Shown here one piece after another: positions 15,301-27,600 of a DNA stretch of 64,000 nucleotides. The stretch is from the NCBI GenBank assembly GCA_963070105.1, contig OY718803.1, forward strand, positions 2,338,507-2,402,506. Reading direction: 5' to 3'. Both the position numbers and the translations under genes were made by a program. The notes under the pieces were generated by a model. That model saw only the letters and a list, made by a program, of their open reading frames with translations. It had not been told where the DNA came from and did no database searches. The stretch comes from Litomosoides sigmodontis. Lineage: Eukaryota; Nematoda; Chromadorea; Rhabditida; Onchocercidae. Positions within the stretch are counted from its first letter, which is position 1, and each line of letters begins with the position of its first letter.

Positions 15301-16963
15301 AACGCATCAACCTTGCCCTGTTAGAAAACGTAGATACTTAATAAAACATAATACTTCTAGATCTCAAGTAATAGCCTATTAGGCCACCTAAATTTTAAAT
15401 TGGCACAGTTATATTGCATTTCATTTAAAAAGAGAGCAGAAAACTCACTATATATTTAAAGTATTCCGGCAATTTCAGACATTTATCTACGTGATTAGCA
15501 ATATCTTCCATAGTCTTCAGAGCCTTCGTACATTTTTCATTCAAACACTTCACCGTTCCATCAGTGCTTTCCGCAAATGCACGCAATGCAAGCTGTTGCT
15601 TTTCCATTTTTGATAACACAGCCCAACTGGTTGTATGACCCTAAAACAAACTGAAATGAATTATGAAGTGCTTCTAACTAGAAAAATTTCCCTATGAATC
15701 AACTCCGCCGCATTATTTTGCCTAAATTTTGAATATATGTATCAACATTGCACTGAATCAGATCGATCTTCCCGTAAAAAAACAATAGTTCAGCTCCCCG
15801 AACAACTATGCAAGCTGTTAAATCATTCATCCATAGTGCTCTAACTTTTCATAAAATCTTTTCTACTAAAAACCGTATGGTTATCGTGTGCCGTTCGGAG
15901 ACAGAGAGAAATCCGTCTTGATTTAGATTTCGATTTTTTTTTCAAGTTCAAAAGTATCGTTTTTGCATAAATTGAATTAAATAAGACATATCGGCCCTAG
16001 CAATTATTTAAATACTGTTGTTCACTACTACGATATTTTCAGTTACTTTTTTCATTACAACCTGATGAAATTATTGTAAGCTTATTAATGAATGAATAAA
16101 TAAATAAAGAAATACTAAAACAACTAGATTACTACGGAAAAAAGCTTCAGAGATATTCGTTAAGATTCCATTATATATAGAATAACTTGAAGATATGTAT
16201 GCCTTCACATACTCGATAGGCAGCATATTCCGCATATTTTTCCGGCGGGCGTCTTCGACTTCGTCTCTGAAACCATCACACAGTTCAATTACGCTCCAAT
16301 ACCAGCCGAAGATTGACTTCTGTGTTTCTTTTTTCAATACGTATTTTCAAATTCATATGAGATTTAGTTAGAAAAAGAGTGATAGAAACTTCTTCGCCCT
16401 TCCTGTTCTCTGCATTCATTTCCATCACATAAATAAATTCAAAACTTCTACTGAGTAAAAGTATCACATTGAAAGATTTTGGGGACTGCACAGCTGCGAC
16501 ATTTTCCAATTCATCAAATGATTGGCAACCGTCGGATTTATTATCGCCTAAATGATCATCTTTTTCGTCTTCAGAATTAACCATAGTAACCGAAAGATTC
16601 TGCAAAGTAGGTTAATAGCTCTGAATGGGTTAACAAAAGTCAAATTTTGCATTAAATCTAGCACTTTAAGCCAGTCAAACAGCGTGTGTTAGCAGCAGCA
16701 TTTACAACGCATATTGCAAAAGTGTTAATAGAAACATTGCAAAAAAGTTCCTTTCTTCAAGCATTTTAGTAGGAAATCGATAGAACAAGTAATGATTCAG
16801 CCATTACCACAACCTTCTGCTTTTGTTCTTCCTTTCTGTCACTTTTTCGGCTTGATCTCTTGGGGGTTTTCCTTGGTCTAATGCTATCGCTACTGTGACT
16901 ATTCGATACTCCTTTTGCATTACTGCCACTGTTTCTTTTTAAGTTTCTTAAATTCTTCTTCAT
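9306..16963 (-). CDS. GTF3C2: General transcription factor 3C subunit 2-like protein (TFIIIC110) with N-terminal C2HC zinc fingers
   Basis: TFIIIC binds the internal A and B boxes of tRNA genes and recruits TFIIIB and RNA polymerase III; subunit 2 is a nuclear WD-propeller protein. Proposed exons, high to low: 16963-16814, 16599-16468, 16266-16213, 15640-15449, 15317-15141, 14902-14793, 14699-14624, 14385-14262, 13754-13592, 13499-13305, 13261-13196, 12833-12730, 12426-12309, 12207-12043, 11653-11478, 11202-11092, 10886-10789, 10700-10555, 10370-10223, 9981-9838, 9452-9306. All phases join, giving about 931 codons (human about 911). Residues ~144-261 hold three fingers, C-x4-C-x12-H-x3-C, C-x7-C-x12-H-x3-C and C-x2-C-x11-H-x3-C. 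From ~480 the propeller matches GTF3C2: YCGGPISTI, VQFWLYDN, AWCPSLRN then VGILAVGGMSGAISLYG, SIAWSEKDG, RHEIQLWDM and the end LAICGGEAGLLIF. The ATG directly follows a TTTGCAG acceptor. The donor of exon 11 is uncertain (13196 or 13156). Family call good; finger-propeller continuity rests on phase and needs transcript proof. Confidence 0.8.
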
Positions 16964-17984
16964 CTGCAAAAAAAAAAAATCCTAAACCGCAGAAGAGCAA
17001 ATGAATGAACCGAAAAGCTACTGCTTCGTAAAGAGAATTTGCTTAGTAAAATCAGCATATATACGCACACATATACATATACAACAGACCACGAAGCACA
17101 ACAAACATTTACAATAATACGAAAATTTTAATTAAGTTGTTTTCCATAGTGACCATTGAACTCGTTGAATTGCAGTAAATTTAGCTAATTATCCCATTAA
17201 TAAAATAGTAAAAGGCAAAAAAGGAGGTTCTGATTTGACTTCAGTTAATTTAATATTAAATTAAAAGACGTCAAGAATTCACTCAATCACATCACTCGAA
17301 ATATCACACAGTTTAAGTATGGTGAGAATAACTAGCAGAGGCGTGAACAAGCAAAAGGTGCAGAAATCATCACACCCCGGAATCGATCCCTCTACCCCAT
17401 GTACAAAAAGAATAAACACGGCTGGTACACCTACAGTATACCAGAAAGCGTTCTGAGGTCTTATTTGTAAGAAAAAGCTCGATACTCAATGAAAGATTAC
17501 TTTTTTTGCTATTTTCTACTTAAAATTTGCATCTTCACTACCAATATTTAATTCTTATTTTAATTAAAGCTTCCAAAAATTTATTATGTGTGTTTCTGAA
17601 AAATTTATGGAAAATTATGTGTGTTTATGAAAAAAAATACAAAAATTTGTGAAAAGTCTTCTCGTATATAACACTTTCTTCGAATTTTGTGATAAATTTC
17701 ATTGAAGAAATGATAGAGTGAATAAAAATATTGTTTAGCACTTTTTTTTGATAAAATAAAAGTTACGTTTTTTTTTGAAATATTAATAATAATTGCTAAA
17801 ATTATTTATTTAAATACCTATGTGCTATATGCAATATTACGTGTTACAATCATTTGCATCATGCAGCGCACATGCTCACTCCAAAGACCCGTGCAATAAT
17901 AGAAGGATCAATTGGGTCAACGAAGGACGCACACCGCTCGTCCATTCGATCAAAAATTTTTCACATTTTAATGATTGCACAAAA
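16964..17984. other. Divergent intergenic region between GTF3C2-like gene and lipocalin gene
   Basis: About 1 kb separating two divergently transcribed starts. The middle (about 17330-17460) has higher GC content and no convincing exon. At 17860-17985 frames are open into the lipocalin ATG and probably represent its 5' leader. No defined promoter motif was recognised. Confidence 0.6.
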
Positions 17985-20981
17985 ATGCTTCAACACATTT
18001 TCATCGCTCTGTTCCTTCACTTACTTAAATTCTCCCATACAGGTAAGTAATTTTTGCCAAACTAACATATTTTGTTATTTGAATATTTGGAAATCAATGG
18101 AATGCCTTGGAAGAAGGCTAACTGATATACGTCGAGTAATTGATTGGCTAGCGCTTCCTATCCGTGGCTTATTTCATTAGCTGTGTGTGTATGTCATCGC
18201 TTAATTAAGCTTATTTAATTAGGACGTGAAAAATAATTAAGGCCATATATTGTTAATTTACTGTAAGAAATCAGGTATGCTTAGAGAGTAAATTAATGCA
18301 AATTTGCAAAATAATTCAAATATTCTTGAAAATTTTAATTGTCTTTTTATTGTAAGAAATTAGGTATGCTTAGAGAGTAAATTAATGCAAATTTGCAAAA
18401 TAATTCAAATATTCTTGAAAATTTTAATTGTCATTTTATTGTAAGAAATTAGGTATGCTTAGAGAGTAAATTAATGCAAATTTGCAAAATAATTCAAATA
18501 TTCTTGAAAATTTTAATTGCCTTGTATGAAAGAGTTGCTTAAAAAAAAAAGTCACTAAAACCGGTAATGAATGATAGAAGGTTTAAGCTAGGCTGAAACG
18601 ATTTTCGCACCGTATTTTCCAGAAATTATTGGAATAATATCAGCTGATCATTTCTGATAGTTTCACATTATTATCAAATGAGATGTACAGCAAATGATTG
18701 AAATAATATTTAAAAATTTGCATAAAATTAAATAAGATAATGAAATTCAAATGATATTTAAAGCATGTAGTATTTTTGTTTAATTAAAACCATGTAGCTA
18801 ACTTATGATAATATTAAGAGCGGTGTTTGAAAGGATTTTAAACTAAAATTAAAAAATTTTTACTATAGCAATTTTTTAATGCGAATATTTTTTAGCAAAA
18901 TTTCTTGGCGGCATACCGGTACCAGGTCGCTCGATACCACCAATACGAATTTTCGAATTGTATGCTAAATCATGTGCACCAAATGATCAAACATCAGCGA
19001 TAACTGAACAACTTAGCAATGTTAATTAATCATGCGATTTTATGCTTTTCTTCATTGTATTGTTTTTCATAACTTAGCAAAATTTTTTATAACGAATTTA
19101 AAAAAAAAAACAAATAATCGCCATTTTAATTTACTTTAAACATTACAAAAAGTGTTAATTATTCATTTAAAAAAGAATTTTTTTACATTAATTAATTATG
19201 AAATTTTATCCTTCCTCAATGTTTTCTGTAATTTTAGAAATTTTCTTTAGTTTCTTTTATTTTTTAAAAAAACAATAATCCTTTGCTATTTAAGTTATTG
19301 CAAAAAGTGAATGTAAATGATATTGCAAATAATTTGTACAATTCGTTATACACATCCGTTGGTGATCTTAATGTGACAAAATTGATGGGTAAATGGTTTG
19401 TGGTATGTAAATTTGCATAATTTTCACTGCACATTACAGAGAGCGTTTTTCAAATTTAATTTTTCTTAAAAAATTATTTTTTTTCGGCTAATTTGACTAT
19501 TAAGGAAAATATTTTTAAAATTTTGACATTTTTCTACTTTTTTTGTTATTTTTAAAAACTAGAAAAAACAGAAGTTATTTGAAAAATTGTAATTTACTTT
19601 TACAGGTAGTCGATACGCCAGGAATTCATCATGAATACTGTCCACTCTTTTACTGTATCTTTTACTTAATTTATTACATTGCTTTTTTCTTCCTTGTTTA
19701 AATAATTTTTATGAAATAATTTAGAGAAGTGCTTTATTTTTGTTTTAAATTTGTTTAATTAAAATTTTTTTTTTGACGTATTGCTAATTCAGTTGAACTA
19801 TTGGATAAAGCGCTTTATACGGCAACATTTACCGTACGACAATACTCACGAAATACAGAAAAGATTAAAATTTTGGAAGGATATGGAAGAAAAATTGGAT
19901 CAGGTCCGGCAGAATTACTCATCAGTACTGGTCATCCTGCCGATCCATGCCCGTGTCAGTAAATGTTTAATTCATTAACGTCAAAAAACGTAAGGAGGAA
20001 TAATTATTCAATGAACAAATGAATAAGTAAATTTGAGCGCATGCACTTTTGATATAAATGAATCTTACGCTAGAATTTTCTTGATGGAAGTGTGCGTTAC
20101 AGTAATTAAGTCAATTAATTTAATTTCATAGAAGTGAATTTTACGCTAGCATGAATATTGCATAATATTATCTGTGCATTCTTACTGTGAAATAAAAGTA
20201 ATGCAAAATGGCCTCAAATTGTCCGATTTATCCATGAAATTACAAAAGATTTTGGCGTGCAAGCACGTGTTTTATTTGATGAAGTTTGAAAGTTGTGGTT
20301 GCTTAAAATTAAATTACATGCATCTTTAAAAATATTTAATTTAATATCTACATAATGTTTCCTTTTGAAAAAATTTTTTAGATTCAATAATACGTAGTGG
20401 GCCGATTAATGATGAGGAACAGTACGATTACATCGTTCTAATTCAACCGCTCAAATATCCAATTATGGTACTCGCACGTGATCCGATCAAATTTGATAGC
20501 AAATACAAGGAGGAGGTAGTGGAAGCAGCTATTGTTTATAAATTAACTGAATTATGTAATTACAGCAGTTAATTATGACTAATAAAAAAAATTTACTAGA
20601 TTAATTGTTTAAAAAATAATGAAATTTAAATATGATTAAAATTAGAACTGTGAAAAAAATATGACGAAATAATTGTTGTCATAATATTACGCTGAGTGGA
20701 CTTAATTAATAATTTCCTTTTTTTTTCACTAAATTAAAATTTTTGTTTACAATTAATTTATAAATTATTATACTTAATTTAAATTTTTTGCAAAAATTAA
20801 GATTTACACCTCTCGAGCAAATCTTTCCTTCGCCTTTTTCTTAATTTTTCAAAAATTTTAGGTAAAGATATTTTTGGAAAAGCAACAATTTTGGCACGCT
20901 GCACTATCACTCAAAAATACCGTTCTCTTCCTCAACACAACAGATTGTATTCGAACAAATCAATACAATATCGGATTTTGA
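17985..20981 (+). CDS. Secreted lipocalin, nematode LPR-type
   Basis: Lipocalins are extracellular beta-barrels carrying small hydrophobic ligands; nematode LPR proteins act on apical surfaces such as cuticle and excretory tubes. Proposed exons: 17985-18042, 18896-19020, 19295-19402, 19606-19654, 19793-19958, 20398-20515, 20862-20981, all phases joining, 247 residues. Residues 1-20 form a signal peptide (MLQHIFIALFLHLLKF). The lipocalin GxW motif is LMGKWFVVVDTP (G93, W95), followed by strand-like segments KALYTATFTVRQY and GPAELLISTGHPADPCPC, then YDYIVLIQPLKYPIMVLARD near the barrel end and a C-terminal helix. Cysteines at CAPND, EYCPL and PCPC are candidates for disulfides. The acceptor of exon 6 was chosen at TACGTAG because the nearer TTTTTTAG site breaks the frame. 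The gene lies upstream of osm-5 on the same strand but no functional link is implied. Which lpr paralogue this is cannot be told by eye. Confidence 0.8.
18262..18520. repeat. 89-bp tandem repeat, about three copies, in lipocalin intron 1
   Basis: Copies begin tgtaagaaat at 18262, 18351 and 18440, a period of exactly 89 bp, and are nearly identical over their length, including the segments ggtatgcttagagagtaaat and ataattcaaatattcttgaa. The third copy is cut short near 18520. Confidence 0.95.
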
Positions 20982-21031
20982 CTTACACTTTACTTTACTG
21001 TAGTTGTAATTTGTACAGTTTTATCATTTTG

Positions 21032-21037
21032 AATAAA
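21032..21037 (+). terminator. Candidate polyadenylation signal of the lipocalin gene
   Basis: AATAAA 51 bases after the proposed stop codon at 20981, followed by a T-rich stretch. The spacing is typical of nematode 3' ends. Confidence 0.55.
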
Positions 21038-21615
21038 ATATTAATCATTTTTTTCTCTTGAAAAAACGATATCAAGAAAATAGAAGAAATGCTTATTTAA
21101 TTTTAATATATCTCTTTATTTTGTTTTTAATTACAATTTATTAGGACTTATTTAAATCAAAATTACCTACTTCTGACATTTAATGCTCAAATTTCAGCTA
21201 ATAAATTGCTCCGTTTTCCTTTGTCGGATAATTATGATATTTATTTAATTGAATACTCAAAGCTAAAGCTCACATTTTGCTACCATACAACGACAATATG
21301 CAACTATCAAGAAAAAGCGATTGAAACGAATTTTAATTATTTAATCCTACAAGAAATAAAAAGCAAAAAATACCGAATTATTGCTAAATTGAATCACAAA
21401 GGATAAGTTTATTAAGCAGCAATTTAAAAAAATATTTTAGTTTGGAATATTTTTTAAAAATTAAAATTTAAAATTACTGCTGAAAGCGACAATTGACCTT
21501 ATAGTCGTAATGAAAATCAAGTCACTGTACTTTTTTCGGTAAGGTTGTGTTTCAGCTACTCGACATTATATCGCTGAAATGAGTTGCGCCTATAACAACC
21601 AAACAGAGTGGCGCT

Positions 21616-21629
21616 GTTGTCATGGTGAG
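21616..21629 (+). promoter_or_regulatory. Candidate X-box (RFX/DAF-19 site) of osm-5
   Basis: GTTGTCATGGTGAG, starting 69 bases upstream of the osm-5 ATG. It fits the nematode X-box pattern (two imperfect inverted half sites around AT, GTTNCC-AT-GGNAAC type) at all positions but the last, where G replaces C. In C. elegans most ciliary genes including osm-5 carry an X-box within about 60-200 bp of the start codon and are activated by the RFX factor DAF-19. The match and spacing are seen; the function is inferred. Confidence 0.6.
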
Positions 21630-21684
21630 GAGAAAGTGGTGTGCAGTGGTGTAGCACGTTGCTCTCCACTAAATTGCCGTATAA

Positions 21685-24600
21685 ATGAATGATCGTTACG
21701 AAGGTTTCAACGATTATGATCACGCATATGACGTTCAGGTAAATGATGCGTTTGCTTTTCAAACTTTTCCTAATTATTTTGCACTTAATAAATTAAACAA
21801 GTGCCTTCTATTTCTAATAAAAACTCAGTATTTTAAGTTTCATTTCAAATTTTATCAAAAATTTGAAATGAAATTTTTGCAGAACGTTCTTGACGATGAA
21901 GGTTTTCAAGAGGCTGTAGCTAAATCAGGTTATGGTAGACGACCGGTGATAGTTTTTTCTTTCTTTTCCATCCCTTTTCTTGTTCAATCGCTTCATTTCT
22001 GATTGATTTTAGAATAATAAATGATTTATTCACTAATTAAAAAGAGATAGATTTGAGACAAAAATTTTCATAAATTTTAAATTATTTAAATTATTCAAAA
22101 TGTAAATTTTGAGTTAATTTTAAGCAGTGCAAGTTTTTTTTCTGAAATATTCTAAAATATAAATTTAAATACAAATTATAAATAATTTTTGAAATTCTGT
22201 AGAGAAATCTAAATTCACGCTTGTGTATCACACCAATTTCAACATCTATCAATCGTATTAAAAGTGTAACACCAAGTCAACGATCCAACGCTGATGCAAT
22301 GGGTGGTATTATGTTACGTTCCTCTACTGGTTCACGTAGCGGAACTGAACCAAAGGTACCGATGACCGCTGTACGAGGTGCTGGCTATTCATCATGCGGT
22401 GGTCGAGGTACATTATCCTCAAAAGATGTCAAAACTTGACATGCGTACTTAAGTGATGCAATTTAAATCATCTCAAGCACGTCAAATTAAAATAAGCTTA
22501 AATTTTTTCACCAATATTATTGATTAAAATTTAGTTCTCAAAATTTAATTTCTTATTATCGGCAAGGCACATATTCATCCCATTTCCTCAGGGGCCTCAT
22601 TTAATCCGTTGAAAATGAGTATGGCGGAAAAACCGCCGGAGATGAGTAATGAGGAAAAATGCCGTCAAATGGAGCAAAAAGTGAACGAACTTCTGAAGGA
22701 AAGCATCTTTGCATGGGAAAGAGGCGACATCAAACAGGTCACATTATTATTATTATTGCTTATTATTGTTTATTAATTATTAGTATTATTGTATTATTTA
22801 TTATCCTTTTAGTTTATTATAATTACTACTTATTGTTACTATTGCTATTCCTATCATTATCATTATCATCATGATTATCATTACCATTATTATTATCATT
22901 AGCATTTATTATTATTATGATTATTATTATTAATAACTATAATTATAATAATAATAATTATTATTAGTAGTAGTAGTAGCAGTAGTAGTAGTAGTGGTAG
23001 TAGGAGTAGTAGTATTAGTATTAATACTATTTAGCTTTTTTAGCTTTTTCAATTTTAACTCAGTGTTAAATTAATGAAACAAAGAAAGGGTTTTTCAGAT
23101 GAAAGTTTTGCAGGCACTTGAAAAAGCTAAAGAAGCTGGTCGACGTGAACGCGCGATTATTACAATGCGTGAACAATTATCGATTGTCGGGCAGTTGAAT
23201 TTAGACCTAACATTTACAGTTTTATTCAATTTGGCACATCAGGTACGGCTAGTAATTAAACTTCGCTTATGAACTCATCAATACTGACTGTTTGTTAATT
23301 TGCGCTTAATGCACATTTGTAACTTGAAATTTTGTTAAAATTATACTATGAATTAAAGTTATTTTTCTGATATTTAATTTAAATTATAGTATATGGCAAA
23401 TAATTTACTGACGGAAGCGCTGAATACCTATCAAATGATTGTGAAAAATAAAATGTTTGCAAATTCTGGTCGTTTGAAGGCAAACATTGCAAATATTTAT
23501 TTTAAGCAGAAAGATTACAAGAAAGCTATCAAATTTTATCAAATTGCTTTAGATCAAATACCAAATTCACAACAAAATATGAGGTAAAGTAAATTTAAAA
23601 GTTTATATCAAATATATTAAACTGTGCGACACACATAGAGAGAGAGAGAGGGAGGAAAGTGAGAGACGGAAAGAGAGGTGCTGATAAAGCTTAAAATATT
23701 TGTCCTATTAATTGAACTGCTTTTTAAAATCACTATTTGTACTTTTTTACTGACAGTTAACAATAATAAAATAATGCAATAATTAGTGATAATAATATTA
23801 GCAATAATAATAATGACGAAATTAAAATGTTAATTTATTTGAAATATTTATTAAAATCAATTTATTATTTCATATTGTGTAAATTTCAATCTATCATTAT
23901 AGGATTAAAATAATGAATAATATCGGTGTTGCATTTATCAAATGTGGAGAATACAATGAAGCAGACAGTACTTTTGAGTACTGTATGAATGAACAGGGTA
24001 ATTACAATACAGCGCTTAATTTTATACTTACTGCGTACTGCTTAAATGATAGCGATAAGATGAAGGATGGATTTCAACGATTGTTAGATATACCACTGCT
24101 AATAGACGACGAAACGAAATATGCGGTTTGTTCAACTTCTTTTTTTATCACTTCACTGGTTGCGCTATCTGTGTAAATGTGCTATTATCAGTAATCGAAT
24201 TAGTGATTAAGTAAATGTGTTGGCGGTAAGCAAATTAACGATTGAGTAAATGTATTATCAGTAATCAAATTAACGATTACTTTACGGATGCCTAAAATAA
24301 TTCATTATAATGTCAGTAATTGGTTGCATTCTTATTGTTAACACATCTGCTTAATCATTTTAATGTATTCGATTTTGATAATTAGCTTTCCCATAATTCA
24401 ATTTTGATAATTTGATAACTAATGGCGTTTCGTAATCTGGTAATTTTGATCATTTTGCTACCAGTGATTGATATGAGCTGATGATTATCATCTTATCATG
24501 TTAGCAATGATAGATGATATCATTTAAATGATGTAGGAACTTGTGACGTTTAAATTAATCAAAAATACGGCTAATTTTACTACCAGATAAGCGATTTTTG

Positions 24601-27600
24601 CAATTGGAAAAGAAAGTTTGTTTGTTTTTTTTTTACTTAAAATAAGTAATATTAGCGAGTTTGAATGAGTTAAAAAAATGGAAATAAAGGAAATAATTTT
24701 ATGTTCGCTTGCATAGGAAAATCACGCAACCGGATTTGCTAATTTCAGGAGCAGCAGGATTTCCTAAATACGCAAATGATTAGCAATGATTTGCTGAAAC
24801 AGTGGGAGCGTCAACGACGAAATGTTGCGGAGAAGACAATTTTCCTTGCTGCAAAAATTATTTCACCAGCGATCGCATCAACGTAAAATTGAATTTTTGC
24901 TCTCTTTTGATAGAAAATTTGATTATTCCTCAAATTTAATCGCTTGGTGGGCGAATTTAAACTTTAATTTAGCAAGCTTAAAAGTTAGCGACAGGAGGAA
25001 ATAATATTTCAATTGATTTAATTATCATAAAGGAAAAGAAGTGATTTGTAAAAAGTCAGCGGGAGATCATTATCCATAATTAGATCATAGCCATTGTTTA
25101 AATTATATTTTTGTGAGAAAGAAATTGATGTTATTTTGTATTTAAATAATTTGATCGAAAATTTTTTAACTTTTATTGAACAAAATGAAAATTCAATTCG
25201 AGAATGTTTTATTGCAAATTTCATTCTTTCATTTGCAAATTTTTATTGCAAATTTCATTGTTCCATCTACAAATTTTTATTGCAAATTTCAATGCTTCAT
25301 TTACAAAAGTTTTTTTAAAAATTTTTTAATGATTCTTTACTTTTTTTTAGCATACTGAATTTTTTGTGTTTTGTTGAAATTTCTTGAACTTTTGGTAAGA
25401 TTAGAGTATCGGATGGCTACAAGTGGTGCGTTGAAGAAATTCGAAAATCGGTGTATGCACCATTAGCAATGGAAATTGAAATGAATAAAGTGGTCATGTT
25501 GCTCAAACAGGGTAATTTAACAGATGCAACGGAGGTATGCTAATTTTACGTTTATATTTAAGTTAGAGAAATGTCACTTAGAGAGTGGAAATAGAAATAA
25601 CTTCATCAGTAGTGAGAGATGTGTAATTTGATTGCTTCTGAAAAGGGAGGAAATCTTTCGCTAAGAAAGTTATTTGTCCAATTTGAAACAGAAATGAAAG
25701 GAAAGGGAAGAGTTATTTGAGTGGAATAAAATTATTCGAATTAATTTTACAAATTTGATTGATTGAGCAAAAAAGGTAATAAAAATTTAGCTGTTAATGT
25801 CATTCAACAACAAGGAGGATAAAGTGGCAAGCGCTGCAGCAAACAATCTTGCAGTACTTAATCTTTTAGTTAGTTCAAATTTTATTGTTGTTTTTTAGTG
25901 CATGAATTTATAGATTTAAATTTCATTTAAATGCGTACCTACTAATGTAGAAAAAAATTGTTAGTTGAAATTCCAATAACCGTCAACTCTTTTTGAACAA
26001 ATTTTAATTTTTGTTGGAACTGAAGTATTATTTTGCATTTATTGTTTTTTGAAAAAAAAGCAATTGAAATTTGACTTATAGGAATTAATTCTACTCATTT
26101 TCAATTACCATAATTGAGTGTGAAATATAAGTTAACTTACGACGAATCATCCATTATGCTATTTTCCATTAGTTTTAGCAAGGTGAATCAAAATTGGAGG
26201 AAGCTGTGCAGTACTCTGAAAAAGCACTTTCCGTCGACCGCTACAACGCTAATGCATTGGTAAATCGCGGGAATATTTTTTTCGTTCTTGGTGATTTGGA
26301 TAAAGCTGCTCAATGCTACAAGGAAGCGTTGAGTAATGAAGTAAGTTTACAGCAAACACTCACACCATCAATTTAAAATGGTAAATTAATTTTTACAACA
26401 TTTAAAACTTGACCTGAGCTGATTTAGGTATTGCTCACTCAAATAAACAGTTAGTTTTTGTTTGGATTATTTAAAATTTTTGAAAAGGACATTTTTTCTG
26501 CTTGTTTAACTATATTAACTACAACTTAACGGTATTTACTTGTTATGAATTAAATTTGCAATTTACATTTTTACAAGTGTTCAACTTACATCAATTAATT
26601 AATTGTTTTAATTTTACGAGAAATTAGTTGAGTTGTTAAATTTTTGCGTTTGAACTTTTGAAATGTAAAAATATTTTAAGGCGTCGTGCTTGCAAGCACT
26701 CTACAATCTCGGTTACGTGCAACGTCTTCAAGGAAAACTAGAAGTAGCGTTGGAAAATTTTTACAAATTACATAATATTTTGTTGAACAACGTTCAAGTG
26801 CTCTGTCAACTTGCATCAATGTATGCCATTTCCTTAAATAATTATTCATCTCACCTGGTAATTTCAACGTGAAGAATTTCACTAATTTCAACATGACGAA
26901 TCTATTCGCACAAAGTATTAGCTGCTGCAAAAATGTTTAATTTTTACCAAGTATTGAGAAAAAATTAGAAAAATAATTACGCACAAAAATTTGAAATTGT
27001 TTGCATGACTTTCCGTTTTCCGATGTAAGATAATTAAAATTACATGTTGACGTGAGGAGCAAAAGCTCGAAGATTTGCAAATAATAATTGAAGTTGTTTG
27101 CATATTTTGATGCTTAAGTGAATGAAGAAGTAAGTGGTAATGAATTGTAGTAAAATTTGCAGCTATGAATTATTGAATGATAGGGCGCAAGCGATCGAAT
27201 TGTACAGTCAAGCAAATAGCTTAGCGCCAACCGACCCTGCGATACTCTCAAAATTGGCCAGCATTTATGACGCCGAGTGCGATAGGAGCCAAGCATTTCA
27301 GTGTCATTACGATGTGTGACTTTTCAATTTCTTTTTTTTTTTTGGCTTCAAGTATTTGCTGCAATAGCATCAAATTAGTTGTAGTGGTGACATTTGCGCT
27401 TATTTGATAGATTGAAACGATTAGAGAAGTCTTATTTTTTTTTTGCTAGGATTTCCGGCAATCATTCAATCAGTAACTGACTGATTGCCGTTGTTTCAGT
27501 GATACATTTAGGATTTGTGAGATGCAACACGTGTGGTAGATTCGTTGTAAATGATGCCTAAAAGTCCTTTCTGATCAAAATTCCGTAATGAATTCAACGA

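Larger units (their letters stand above)
20982..21684. other. Intergenic region lipocalin to osm-5
   Basis: Contains the lipocalin 3' end and the osm-5 promoter. A 66-codon open frame at 21206-21406 follows a TTTCAG site but shows no family features and is not called. A TGTTTCAG acceptor-like site lies at about 21548-21555, upstream of the X-box candidate. Confidence 0.55.

Noticed and set aside
17370..17410. Minus-strand B-box-like GGATCGATTCC, possible tRNA or SINE
   Set aside because: The T-stem does not pair and no good A-box lies at the expected distance.
20195..20290. Possible lipocalin exon (KWPQIVRFIHEITKDFGVQA)
   Set aside because: Protein-like, but it would interrupt the barrel and is not needed: exon 5 joins in phase to the acceptor at 20398.
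21206..21406. 66-codon plus-strand frame after a TTTCAG site
   Set aside because: No family features; lies after the lipocalin poly(A) signal and before the osm-5 promoter.
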